From: Chromatiales bacterium
Lineage (GTDB): Bacteria > Pseudomonadota > Gammaproteobacteria > Chromatiales > Chromatiaceae
Direction: 5' to 3'
NCBI GenBank assembly: GCA_028280505.1
Contig: JANQLO010000077.1
Location: 1 to 58,622, forward strand
DNA length: 58,622 nt
Of this stretch, positions 1 through 8,704 are shown piece after piece. Position 1 is the first letter of the stretch. Each line of letters starts with the position of its first letter. The notes under the pieces were generated by a model. It had not been told where the DNA came from. It saw only the letters and a list, made by a program, of their open reading frames with translations, and did no database searches. The translations under genes were made by a program, and so were the position numbers.

Positions 1-121
1 TAGCCGGCTCTCCCACAAAATCCGACGAAACCGCCGGGAGCGGTTTCGAACAGCCGACAGGCTGGCCCGAAGGGCGAAAGGCAGGATGCCTGAAGTCATC
101 CTTCGTGCAATAGGCGGGCTA
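1..121. repeat. REP/MITE-like hairpin-rich element, left part cut by window edge
   Basis: This non-coding stretch is a chain of small hairpins: CGAAACCGC/GCGGTTTCG at about 25-49, then CAGCC/GGCTG, CCCGAAGGG and GGCAGGATGCC. It ends in TTCGTGCAATAGGCGGGCTA at 102-121. The same 20-mer with one change ends a second element at 32251-32270. The last three bases read on the minus strand are the TAG stop of the Fic gene. The left end of the element may lie outside the window. It is not recognised as a named family. Confidence 0.55.
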
Positions 122-1435
122 GAGCTTTTCGAGTCGTGTTTCGAGGTCGTGAGGCGCGATGAACACCAGCGTTTTCCTGCCGCGCCGCTGTTGGGCCAGT
201 AGGCCCAGACCGGAGAGCTTGAGCAGATCTGATCTTGCTGTGGCGTAAGCCACGCGGTGGCTGGTTTGATGGCTCTTGATGCTGTATTCCTGATCGGGGT
301 GCCGTATTGCGTGACTGAGCAGTGCGATCTCTCTGTGATTGAGGTCCGAGTGTTTTAAAAGTCTTTCGACTTTCGCCAGTTGGTCGATCTTGCGTTCCAT
401 GTAGGTTTCGAGTTCGCCGATCGCGGTCTCCATTACACCGAGCTGATGCAGGATGAAATAGGTTAGGTCGTTGTCGTCGGTTTCGGTATGCAAAAAGGCG
501 CGTGCATATTTGGCTGGGGCGTGTTTGATAACGCGAGAGATCGAGAGAAACTCGAACATCCAATAACCGCGATGCAGCATTGCCCAGTAAAAGAGTGCCC
601 GTGCTGTCCGGCCGTTGCCGTCTTCGAACGGATGCAAATAAGCGAGCCAGAAGTGCAGGATGACGGCATGCACGACAGGGTGGATGAAGGGTTCTGCCGA
701 TTCAGCCCGATTTGCAAATGCAATCAATGCCTCTACTTGTTCACGTAGCCCCTCGGCTGGCGGTGGCGTGTGCAGCACGCGGTGGGTGGTGTGGTCGACG
801 ACATCGACGCGCTTCTCTCCTGGTTGTTGGATACGCCCGGCTGCCTTTTCGTTCGACAGGGTTTCTTCTGTCAAGGTGCGGTGGAGCGACATCAAGGATT
901 CGAAGCTGATCGGCGCGCTGCGGATCTCACGCACTGATTGCATGGCTCGATAGTTATTGAGGATCATCCGTTCGCTATGGTCGCGAGGTTTGCGCTGGTA
1001 ACGGATCATATCGGCGGCGACCTGACGAGTCGTCGAAGCACCTTCTAGCTGGCTGGATGTAATCGCCTCTTCGACCAGGGAATTGAACACGAAGCGGTCG
1101 CGGTTTTCCTCCGTCGCGACCGGTGCAGACAGTCCGATCCTCCCACTTGTTCGGCTGTCTATCGCATGCAGCGCTGCCAGCACTTTGTCAGGTAGGTTGA
1201 ATGAGAAAGGGAGGCCGCTGATATCGCGCAGTGGAATCTGTTTCGATCCCGTTAGCCGCATCATCTTGATGCACAGCCACCAGGTTTCCGTGCTCAGGCC
1301 TTCGGGCGGTGTTTCGTGGCGAAGCTTGTCCCAATGCAGATATCCGGGATCCGGTGCCGTCATAATGCGGGGTATGTCCTTACCGTAATCCTGAAGGAGT
1401 TGGTCCAGCGGCGGTGGGCTGACAGGCCTTTTCAT
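119..1435 (-). CDS. Fic family protein with N-terminal inhibitory motif and C-terminal winged helix
   Basis: A 438-residue Fic-domain protein. The active-site motif HPFEDGNGRTAR is at residues 268-279, so the catalytic His is H268. Fic enzymes usually transfer AMP from ATP to target hydroxyls. An SSQLEG motif at 127-132 matches the (S/T)xxxE(G/N) autoinhibitory helix that blocks the ATP site, here on the N-terminal side of the Fic core. The C-terminal part (about 350-438) looks like a winged-helix segment, as in other Fic-wHTH proteins that may control their own gene. The start ATG is the first in frame. Two TTATCA-N13-TGATAA sites lie just upstream. The stop codon TAG is the first three bases of a repeat element. 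No antitoxin partner is visible, consistent with intramolecular inhibition. The target is unknown. Confidence 0.9.
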   Translation of the reverse strand: MKRPVSPPPLDQLLQDYGKDIPRIMTAPDPGYLHWDKLRHETPPEGLSTETWWLCIKMMRLTGSKQIPLRDISGLPFSFNLPDKVLAALHAIDSRTSGRIGLSAPVATEENRDRFVFNSLVEEAITSSQLEGASTTRQVAADMIRYQRKPRDHSERMILNNYRAMQSVREIRSAPISFESLMSLHRTLTEETLSNEKAAGRIQQPGEKRVDVVDHTTHRVLHTPPPAEGLREQVEALIAFANRAESAEPFIHPVVHAVILHFWLAYLHPFEDGNGRTARALFYWAMLHRGYWMFEFLSISRVIKHAPAKYARAFLHTETDDNDLTYFILHQLGVMETAIGELETYMERKIDQLAKVERLLKHSDLNHREIALLSHAIRHPDQEYSIKSHQTSHRVAYATARSDLLKLSGLGLLAQQRRGRKTLVFIAPHDLETRLEKL

Positions 1436-1457
1436 ATTGTTAGATTTGTATCGGAAA

Positions 1458-1533
1458 TTATCAGAACTCGAAAAATTGATAATTAAAATGTAGCAAAGTG
1501 ATCAGAATTTATCAAAATTCGTATAATTGATAA
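1458..1533. promoter_or_regulatory. Two operator-like inverted repeats upstream of fic
   Basis: Two copies of TTATCA-N13-TGATAA lie at 1458-1482 and 1509-1533, in the AT-rich 98-bp gap between the XRE-like gene and fic. Half-sites and the 13-bp centre are conserved, but the centres differ in sequence, as expected for a dimer binding site. They sit 22-98 bp upstream of the fic start, so they probably control fic. The ligand could be the Fic C-terminal winged helix or the neighbouring XRE protein; this is inference. Confidence 0.5.
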
Positions 1534-2280
1534 TCAAGCCGAATGATTGTTTCGTCGTAAATCCGAAAACAGCCCAAACCGCCAATCGCTCAACGCGACC
1601 ACCATAGTGACGCCATGCCGTTGCTCCAAAGGCAGGCCGGCATCGTCGTCGTTGAGTTCGGCGAACTCGCGTGAGAGGCGTTCCATTTTCTTTTGCAGTA
1701 TCGCGTTGGACTTGCGCGAGAGCATGCCGTTGACGACGATCAGGCGTTCGGCCTGACGGTCGAAACGTGAGTCGAAGAAATCGTCCTGCAATCGGCTGTG
1801 AAACAGTTGTTGTATCGGCCCGTTTTCGATCCAATGGAAAGTCGGTGAGATCAGCAGCTTGATCCGGTTTCCCGGCAACAATTCGATGATCTTCAATCGA
1901 TCGAGTCGTGCGAGACAGCGGATGGCGTCTGGTTCGGTAATCTTGAAGTTGGTGAGTATTTCGGCCAGCGTCCAACGATTGAGCGCACAAACGGTAACCA
2001 GTAACAAAACACGGTCACCGGCGATTTCCTGTTCCTGTTCCCGGGTAAGTTGCGAGATGTGCTGGGCGCGCTGATTCATCAGCTGCACCAAGTCTGAAAT
2101 TTCCATATTGAGCATCTGGCAGACCTGTTCGAGGCGCAGCAGCGACAGGTTTTTTTCGGCGAACAGCCGTTTCACACTGGCCTCCGATAGCTCGAGTACC
2201 GAGGCAACATCGGCATAGGTCTTTTTCTGTGCCTTGAGTGCATGCTTGAGGGTGTCAATCAGTTGTTGGGTCTGCGGCAT
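1534..2280 (-). CDS. XRE-like helix-turn-helix transcriptional regulator
   Basis: A 248-residue protein starting MPQTQQLIDTLK. Residues about 5-65 form a Cro/C1-type helix-turn-helix (TYADVASVLELSEASVKRLF is the recognition region, followed by LEQVCQMLNM). The rest is a helical domain with a second possible winged-helix stretch (WTLAEILTNFKITEPDAIRCLARL) and no catalytic motif. The open frame extends upstream to 2685, but the start at 2280 fits the family and leaves room for a promoter. It is divergent from the vWA protein gene at 2459 and lies upstream of fic on the same strand, so it could regulate either. Its target is unknown. Confidence 0.75.
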   Translation of the reverse strand: MPQTQQLIDTLKHALKAQKKTYADVASVLELSEASVKRLFAEKNLSLLRLEQVCQMLNMEISDLVQLMNQRAQHISQLTREQEQEIAGDRVLLLVTVCALNRWTLAEILTNFKITEPDAIRCLARLDRLKIIELLPGNRIKLLISPTFHWIENGPIQQLFHSRLQDDFFDSRFDRQAERLIVVNGMLSRKSNAILQKKMERLSREFAELNDDDAGLPLEQRHGVTMVVALSDWRFGLFSDLRRNNHSA

Positions 2281-2458
2281 GGCAATACGTCGTTGGCCAA
2301 AAGTATTGCTGAATAATACCTGTGTGCGCAGAAAGCGCGACGATTTCCTTTTTGATTGTGATATTTGCGACCGGACCGGAATCTGGTTGCGAGGCCCGAG
2401 CCGATTGCTTCGAAGCGATCGCCGGGCGTTCCGACAATCCAATCGAAAGGAAATCATC

Positions 2459-4546
2459 ATGAAAACAAACTCGTTTTCCGTCATTCGGTCGACACTGGTC
2501 GCCGCGGCGGCCTGGTTGCTGATGAGTGGTGCGCAGGCTGCGGGTCTGCTCACCCCGTCCGATGGCAGTGTCCCGCCCCTGACGATCAAGGACCACCATG
2601 TCGATGTGGTGATCGAGGACGGATATGCCATCACCACGCTGGAGCAGGTGTTCGAGAATCCGCACGACCGGGATCTCGAGGCCAATTACAGTTTCCCCGT
2701 ACCCGAAAAGGGCGCGGTATCGGGTTTTACGCTGTGGATCGACGGCAAGCCGGTGACCGGTGAGGTGGTCGAGAAGCAGCGTGCCCGCGAGATCTACGAG
2801 AGCGAAAAGGCAGCCGGGCGTGACGCCGGGCTGACCGAGCAGGATGCCTACCGCACTTTCGAGGTTTTCGTCTCGCCGGTACGGGCGAAGGGCGATACGC
2901 ATATTCGGCTTATGTATATGCAGCCTGCGCATGTGGATACCGGCATCGGTCGCTATGTCTACCCACTCGAGGAGGGGGGTGTCGACGAGGCCAAGCTGGC
3001 GTTCTGGACCGCAAAGGAGGAAGTCACCGGTTCGTTCAGCTTCGATGTCTGGATTCGGTCGGCCTATCCGATCGAGGCGGTGCGCGTGCCCGGGCAGCCC
3101 GGCGCGGTCGTGAGCCAGGTGGATAGCGGTGAATGGCGTATTCAACTGGCCAGCAGCAATGCGCAAGGTCCCGCGTCAGTTGGCCAAAACGACGACGATG
3201 TCGCACCGGCTGCACAAGGTGCGGCGTCGATGCCGCCGACCCAGTCCGGTCAACCGGCCTTCCGCCTGGACAGGGATCTGGTCGTCTACTGGCGCCACCA
3301 AGCCGGTTTGCCCGGTAGTGTCGACCTCGTAACGTACAAACCGACCGCCGAAGGGCGTGGCACCTTCATGATGGTGGTGACACCGGGTGAGGATCTCAAG
3401 CCGATCACCGAAGGCCGCGACTGGGTGTTCGTGCTGGACATTTCGGGTTCCATGCGTGGCAAGTACACGACATTGACCGCCGGGGTGCAGAAGGCGCTGA
3501 AAAAGCTCCGCCCGGAAGATCGCTTCCGCGTCGTGCTGTTCAACAACGGCTCGCGTGAACTCACCTCCGGCTTTGTCAATGCGACGCCTGAGAATGTGCA
3601 GGCGTTCAGCAATCAGGTCGCCAATGTCTCGCCGGATGGGGGCACCAATCTGTTCGCCGGTCTCAAGCTTGGATTGGATGCGCTCGATGCCGATCGCACC
3701 AGCGGTTTGGTGTTGGTAACCGATGGTGTTGCCAATGTCGGTGAGGTGCAGCAGCGCAAGTTCATCGACCTGATCCGCAAGAAGGATATCCGGTTGTTCA
3801 CCATGGTGATGGGCAACAGCGCGAACCGACCCTTGCTCGATGCCATGACCCGCGAGTCTGGCGGGTTCGCGATCAGTGTGTCGAACAGCGATGACATCGT
3901 CGGTCAATTGTTGACCGCGACCGGCAAGCTCACGCACGAGGCCTTACATGGCGTCGAGGTGAACATCAGTGGCATCAAGGTCGACGATTTGTCGCCGGCC
4001 AAGATCGGCAGTTTGTATCGCGGTCAGCAACTGGTGCTGTTCGGTCACTATTGGGGCGACGGTCAGGCAAAGGTCGAACTGAAGGGTAGGGTGTCAGGCG
4101 AAGACAAACGCTACCAAACACAGTTCGTTTTCCCTTCGATCGCTACCGAGAACCCGGAGGTTGAACGCCTGTGGGCCTTCGCGACCATCGAGGAGCTGAA
4201 CCAACAGATCGCTGATTTCGGTGAAAAGGCGGACATCAAGCAGGCCGTGGTCGATCTGGCCACGGAGTACGGCTTGGTGACCGACTACACCTCCATGTTG
4301 GTAGTCAGCGACGAGGTGTTCAAGCGTCACGGTATCGCCCGTGACAATCAGGCTCGCTTGGCAAACGAAGAGGCCGCACAAGCGCAGCGGGCGCAACGCG
4401 CGGTACCGTCACGCCGGGTGGATACCCAACAGCCAATGTACTCCGGTAGCCGGCCGAGTCATGGCAGTGGCAGCGTCGATCTTTGGGGACTGATGTTGTT
4501 GTTGCCTTTGGCATGGCTTGCCATGCGTCGACGGGTAGTTGCTTGA
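2459..4546 (+). CDS. VIT/vWA-domain surface protein with GlyGly-CTERM-like tail (rhombosortase substrate)
   Basis: A 695-residue exported protein resembling the marine proteobacterial sortase-target family. A signal peptide (residues 1-26, cleavage after GAQA) is followed by a VIT (inter-alpha-trypsin) domain at about 35-165 and a von Willebrand A domain from about 320 with the metal-binding DISGSM motif near 327. The C-terminus has a GSGS linker, one hydrophobic helix (WGLMLLLPLAWLAM) and an RRR end, which is a GlyGly-CTERM type anchor. No LPXTG motif is present, although the best-known family members use a sortase. The next gene encodes a rhombosortase, the expected processing enzyme. The start was chosen at the ATG following GAAAGGAAATC, since an upstream extension lacks a signal peptide. 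It is likely surface exposed or released after cleavage, with an adhesion-like role. Confidence 0.85.
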   Translation: MKTNSFSVIRSTLVAAAAWLLMSGAQAAGLLTPSDGSVPPLTIKDHHVDVVIEDGYAITTLEQVFENPHDRDLEANYSFPVPEKGAVSGFTLWIDGKPVTGEVVEKQRAREIYESEKAAGRDAGLTEQDAYRTFEVFVSPVRAKGDTHIRLMYMQPAHVDTGIGRYVYPLEEGGVDEAKLAFWTAKEEVTGSFSFDVWIRSAYPIEAVRVPGQPGAVVSQVDSGEWRIQLASSNAQGPASVGQNDDDVAPAAQGAASMPPTQSGQPAFRLDRDLVVYWRHQAGLPGSVDLVTYKPTAEGRGTFMMVVTPGEDLKPITEGRDWVFVLDISGSMRGKYTTLTAGVQKALKKLRPEDRFRVVLFNNGSRELTSGFVNATPENVQAFSNQVANVSPDGGTNLFAGLKLGLDALDADRTSGLVLVTDGVANVGEVQQRKFIDLIRKKDIRLFTMVMGNSANRPLLDAMTRESGGFAISVSNSDDIVGQLLTATGKLTHEALHGVEVNISGIKVDDLSPAKIGSLYRGQQLVLFGHYWGDGQAKVELKGRVSGEDKRYQTQFVFPSIATENPEVERLWAFATIEELNQQIADFGEKADIKQAVVDLATEYGLVTDYTSMLVVSDEVFKRHGIARDNQARLANEEAAQAQRAQRAVPSRRVDTQQPMYSGSRPSHGSGSVDLWGLMLLLPLAWLAMRRRVVA

Positions 4547-5163
4547 ATCTGTTGCTCGACAGGCTCCGGGGCGGCGACCGATTGTGGTCGCTGCCCTGGC
4601 TTACCCTCGGGTTGGCCGGGCTGATAGTGGCCTTGTTTGCCATTGCAGGCCCGGCACCCACGGCCTGGGTGTTCGATCGCGATGCCGTCCTCGCCGGTGA
4701 ATGGTGGCGATTGATCACCGGGCATTGGGTGCACAGCGATCTGAACCATCTGGTCTGGAATCTTGCGGCCTTCGGCCTACTTGCCGGGGGTGTCGAATCG
4801 CTCGGCCGCCGTTGTTTGCTTGGCGGCTTGGTCGCAGGCATGGCCGGGGTGAATCTGGTGCTGTGGTTCGGGCTACCGGGGCTCAGTTATTACTGCGGTC
4901 TTTCCGGCGTGCTCAACACCTTGCTGCTACTCGCCCTGCTCGCCCATTACCGGCTTGACCCGCGTTCTAGAGCGATTGTCGTTCTGGTCGGTTTGGCCTC
5001 GTTGGGCAAGATCCTGTTCGAGTTGCTGAGCCGACAGGCCATCTTCAGTTCGACTGCCTGGGCCAGCGTACCCGAGGCCCACCTCGCCGGCTGGTCAGCC
5101 GGTCTGGTCTTGTTGGTAATTCATGCCGCGACTTCAAGGTCGCAACATACGCGACCTCATTGA
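4543..5163 (+). CDS. rrtA: Rhombosortase (rhomboid-family intramembrane serine protease)
   Basis: A 206-residue polytopic membrane protein of the rhomboid fold. The diagnostic parts are GHWVHSDLNHLVWN in the N-terminal half, the serine motif GLSG (Ser near residue 120) and a catalytic His in AHLAGW (about 180). Rhombosortases cleave GlyGly-CTERM proteins, and such a protein is encoded immediately upstream. The start is uncertain. TTG at 4543 overlaps the upstream stop (TTGA) and suggests translational coupling; in-frame alternatives are ATG 4513 and TTG 4483. About six hydrophobic segments are visible. The gene pair looks like a dedicated enzyme-substrate unit. Confidence 0.8.
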   Translation: MNLLLDRLRGGDRLWSLPWLTLGLAGLIVALFAIAGPAPTAWVFDRDAVLAGEWWRLITGHWVHSDLNHLVWNLAAFGLLAGGVESLGRRCLLGGLVAGMAGVNLVLWFGLPGLSYYCGLSGVLNTLLLLALLAHYRLDPRSRAIVVLVGLASLGKILFELLSRQAIFSSTAWASVPEAHLAGWSAGLVLLVIHAATSRSQHTRPH

Positions 5164-5253
5164 GCATATTCCGCGACTTTTTCGGATCGGCTTTGTGTGG
5201 GGAAAGGGCCCGCCTAGGCTGAGATACCAAGAACAAACAAATGGATTGAACCA

Positions 5254-8200
5254 ATGACTGCACTATTTCGTACCGCCGGTTTTCTGGCCTTTGTTTCTGC
5301 GATTTTTCTGAACGCATTCGTCGATCTTGGGCACAAGATCATCATCCAGAATACCTTGTTCAAGGTTTACGACGGTGAGCTGCAGATCATGCTCACCGCG
5401 GTGGTGAATGCGCTGATCCTGATTCCCTTCGTGCTGCTGTTCACCCCTTCCGGATTTCTCTCCGACAAGTATCCGAAGAACAAAGTGATGCGACTGAGCG
5501 CCTGGGTCGCGGTCGGACTGACCCTGATGATCACCTTCAGCTATTACCAAGGTTGGTTCTGGGTTGCGTTCGCGATGACCTTTTTGCTCGCGGTGCAGAG
5601 CGCGATATTGTCGCCGGCCAAATACGGTTACATCCGTGAACTGGTCGGCACCGAACAATTGGCGAGTGCTAACGGTGTCGTGCAGGCGGCCACGACCACG
5701 GCGATCCTCGGCGGCATTTTCGTCTTCTCGATTCTGTTCGAGCACAATTTGGCCGGTCAGTCGTATCAGGATGCGTCCGAGCTGTTGCCGTTGACCGCAT
5801 CGGTCGGCTGGTGGCTGGTGCTCGGCAGCCTGGTCGAGGTCTGGTTCGCCTATCGTTTGCCGCCGAAGCGCGATACCGATCCGAGCCGTCGTTTCGATTG
5901 GTCGGGTTATGTCACGACGCGCTCGTTGCAACGTAATCTGCGCGAGGCCTTGCGGCGACCGGTGATTCGTCTGTCGATCATTGGTCTGTCCTTGTTCTGG
6001 GCGATTTCGCAGGTCATCCTGGCGGTGTTCCCGGCATTCGCAAAAGAGACGCTGGCGATCGAGAACACCGTGGTGATCCAGGGTCTGTTGGCCTGTAGCG
6101 GTGTCGGCATCATTCTGGGTTCGTTGTTGTCTAGCCGCTTGTCACGCGCCTATATCGAGACCGGACTGATTCCGGTTGCGGCCTTCGGTATCAGTGCCGC
6201 ACTGTTCATGTTGCCCGGATTGGATTCGGTCACGGCGCATGCGTTCAACTTCATACTGTTGGGTATGCTCGGCGGACTGTTCGTCGTACCGCTGAACGCC
6301 CTAATCCAGTATTACGCCGGTGAGCGGCAGCTCGGCCAGATCCTGGCGGCGAACAATCTGGTGCAGAACCTTGTAATGCTGAGCTTCCTCGGTATGACGG
6401 TGGTGGCTGCGATCCAGTGGTTGCCGGCGAGTGCCATGATTGCGGCGCTTGCGTTCATTGCGCTTATCGGCGGCCTGTATACCCTGTACAAGTTGCCACA
6501 GTCGCTGGTCCGTCTGTTGGTTTCCAGGCTGATGGCGACCCACTACAGGTTGGAGGTTCAGGACCTGCATCATCTGCCGTCCGAAGGCGGTGTGCTGATG
6601 CTCGGTAACCACATCAGCTGGCTGGACTGGGCCGTGTTGCAAATGGCCTCCCCGCGTCCGCTGCGTTTTGTCATGGTGCGCAGCATCTACGAGCGTTGGT
6701 ACCTCCGTTGGTTCCTCGATTTCTTCGGGGTCATCCCGATCGCGGGCGGCGCCAGCAAAGAGGCATTGGACCAGGTACGCGATACGTTGAACGCCGGTGA
6801 GGTGGTCTGTCTGTTCCCCGAGGGTGTGATCAGCCGCAGCGGTCAGCTCGCGGAGTTCCGCAAAGGCTTCGAGCAGGCGGCCAAAGATGCCGATGCGGTG
6901 ATCCTGCCGTTCTATCTGCGCGGCTTGTGGGGTAGCCGGTTCTCCCGTGCCGGCGAGAAGCTCAAGGCCAACCGGCGAAACGGCTGGGTACGTGATGTCA
7001 TCGTGGCCTTTGGCGCGCTCATGCCGATCGAGTCGTCGGCACCCGAAGTTAAGCAGGCGGTCAGCGAACTGTCGGTCAGTGCCTGGCACAAGCATGTTGC
7101 GACTCTGCCGACAGTGCCGGAGGCCTGGCTGAACACCGTGCGACGTGACGGCGGTGCGACCGCATCGGTCGACAGCAACGGCAAGCCGCTGAGCAGGCGA
7201 CGCTTCGCGACCGCGGCGATCCGTTTGTCGCGCGTGATGCGTCGGCGCAGCCCGGAACGTAATGTCGGTATCCTGCTACCGGCCAGCAGCGGCGGTGCCA
7301 TCGCCAATATGGCGGCGTTGGTCGCCGGCAAGACCGTGGTCAATCTTAACTTCACCAGCAGCATGCAGGCGATCGGTAGCGCCTTGGCCAAAGCCGAGAT
7401 CCGTTCGATCTATACCTCACGACGCTTCCTTGCCAAGCTCGAACAGAAGGGTATCGATTTAGGTGCCGTGTTCGCCGATGTCGAGTTGGTCTATCTGGAG
7501 GATCTGATTCCGGCGTTCGGTAAGCTCGGCAGCTTGGTAGTGATGGCGTTGGTCAGCCTGTTACCGGCGAGCTGGCTATCGGCAGTATTCGTGAAACGCG
7601 CTGCGACTGATGATACTGCCGCGATTCTGTTTTCCAGCGGTAGCGAGGGAGAGCCCAAGGGCGTCGAGTTGACCCATGCCAACATCATGGCCAACCTGAC
7701 CCAGGTTTCGGATGTGCTCGATACCCATGACGACGATCGCGTGATGGCGACGCTGCCGTTGTTTCATGCCTTCGGCCTGACGGTGACCACCTTCATGCCG
7801 TTGGTCGAGGGTATTCCGATGGTCTGTCATCCGGACCCGACTGATGCGGTGAACATCGCCAAGACAGTTGCCCGTCATCAGGCGACTATCCTATGTGGCA
7901 CCTCGACTTTTCTGCGTCTTTACAGTCGCAACAAACGGGTGCATCCACTGATGTTGGACTCGCTGCGTATCGTGGTTGCCGGTGCCGAACGCCTGAACCC
8001 CGAGGTGCGCGAGGCCTTCAGTCTGAAGTTCGGCAAGCCCATCTATGAAGGTTATGGCACGACCGAGACGACACCGGTCGCCAGCGTGAACCTGCCCGAT
8101 CGATTGGCATCGGACAATCTGCAGATACAGGTCGGTAGCAAACTCGGCACCGTCGGTATGCCCCTGCCGGGCACCAGCTTCCGCATTGTTGATGCGCAGA

Positions 8201-8700
8201 CTCTGGAGCGTCTGCCTGCGGGTGAAGACGGTTTGATCCTGATCGGTGGCGTACAGGTGATGAAGGGCTATCTGCACGATCCGGCACGTACCGCCGATAG
8301 CATTGTCGAGCTCGACGGTCAGCGTTGGTACAAGACCGGCGATAAGGGCCATATGGATAGCGACGGCTTTCTTACTATCGTCGATCGTTACTCGCGTTTT
8401 GCCAAGATCGGCGGCGAGATGGTGAGTTTGTCCGTGGTGGAACAACAGGCGCGCGCGGCCATCGGCGACAACGAGGCGGATCTAGTTGCCGTTAGCATTG
8501 CCGACGACAAGAAAGGCGAGCAGATCGTGTTGCTGACCACGGCTGCGATCGACAGTGGTGAATTGCGTGATGCCTTGTTGGTCGCAGAGCGTAATCCTTT
8601 GACCATTCCTTCACAGGTGCTCCAGGTCGGTGCGGTACCGACCCTGGGTAGCGGCAAAACGGACTTCAGCGCGGCAAAGGCGCTGGCACTCGCGGTGTGA
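5254..8700 (+). CDS. aas: Fused lysophospholipid flippase / 2-acyl-GPE acyltransferase / acyl-ACP synthetase
   Basis: A 1148-residue three-domain membrane enzyme for lysophospholipid repair. Residues about 1-410 are an MFS transporter like LplT, with a dozen hydrophobic helices. Residues about 425-615 are a PlsC-type acyltransferase with the HX4D motif in NHISWLD (near 452) and FPEG further on. Residues about 640-1148 are an AMP-forming synthetase with the ATP-loop ILFSSGSEGEPKG near 790 and YGTTET later. In E. coli LplT and Aas are separate, overlapping genes; here all three activities are in one chain, a known arrangement. It should import lyso-PE across the inner membrane and re-acylate it. 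Its stop lies 4 bp from the convergent antiporter operon. Confidence 0.93.
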   Translation: MTALFRTAGFLAFVSAIFLNAFVDLGHKIIIQNTLFKVYDGELQIMLTAVVNALILIPFVLLFTPSGFLSDKYPKNKVMRLSAWVAVGLTLMITFSYYQGWFWVAFAMTFLLAVQSAILSPAKYGYIRELVGTEQLASANGVVQAATTTAILGGIFVFSILFEHNLAGQSYQDASELLPLTASVGWWLVLGSLVEVWFAYRLPPKRDTDPSRRFDWSGYVTTRSLQRNLREALRRPVIRLSIIGLSLFWAISQVILAVFPAFAKETLAIENTVVIQGLLACSGVGIILGSLLSSRLSRAYIETGLIPVAAFGISAALFMLPGLDSVTAHAFNFILLGMLGGLFVVPLNALIQYYAGERQLGQILAANNLVQNLVMLSFLGMTVVAAIQWLPASAMIAALAFIALIGGLYTLYKLPQSLVRLLVSRLMATHYRLEVQDLHHLPSEGGVLMLGNHISWLDWAVLQMASPRPLRFVMVRSIYERWYLRWFLDFFGVIPIAGGASKEALDQVRDTLNAGEVVCLFPEGVISRSGQLAEFRKGFEQAAKDADAVILPFYLRGLWGSRFSRAGEKLKANRRNGWVRDVIVAFGALMPIESSAPEVKQAVSELSVSAWHKHVATLPTVPEAWLNTVRRDGGATASVDSNGKPLSRRRFATAAIRLSRVMRRRSPERNVGILLPASSGGAIANMAALVAGKTVVNLNFTSSMQAIGSALAKAEIRSIYTSRRFLAKLEQKGIDLGAVFADVELVYLEDLIPAFGKLGSLVVMALVSLLPASWLSAVFVKRAATDDTAAILFSSGSEGEPKGVELTHANIMANLTQVSDVLDTHDDDRVMATLPLFHAFGLTVTTFMPLVEGIPMVCHPDPTDAVNIAKTVARHQATILCGTSTFLRLYSRNKRVHPLMLDSLRIVVAGAERLNPEVREAFSLKFGKPIYEGYGTTETTPVASVNLPDRLASDNLQIQVGSKLGTVGMPLPGTSFRIVDAQTLERLPAGEDGLILIGGVQVMKGYLHDPARTADSIVELDGQRWYKTGDKGHMDSDGFLTIVDRYSRFAKIGGEMVSLSVVEQQARAAIGDNEADLVAVSIADDKKGEQIVLLTTAAIDSGELRDALLVAERNPLTIPSQVLQVGAVPTLGSGKTDFSAAKALALAV

Positions 8701-8704
8701 GGGT

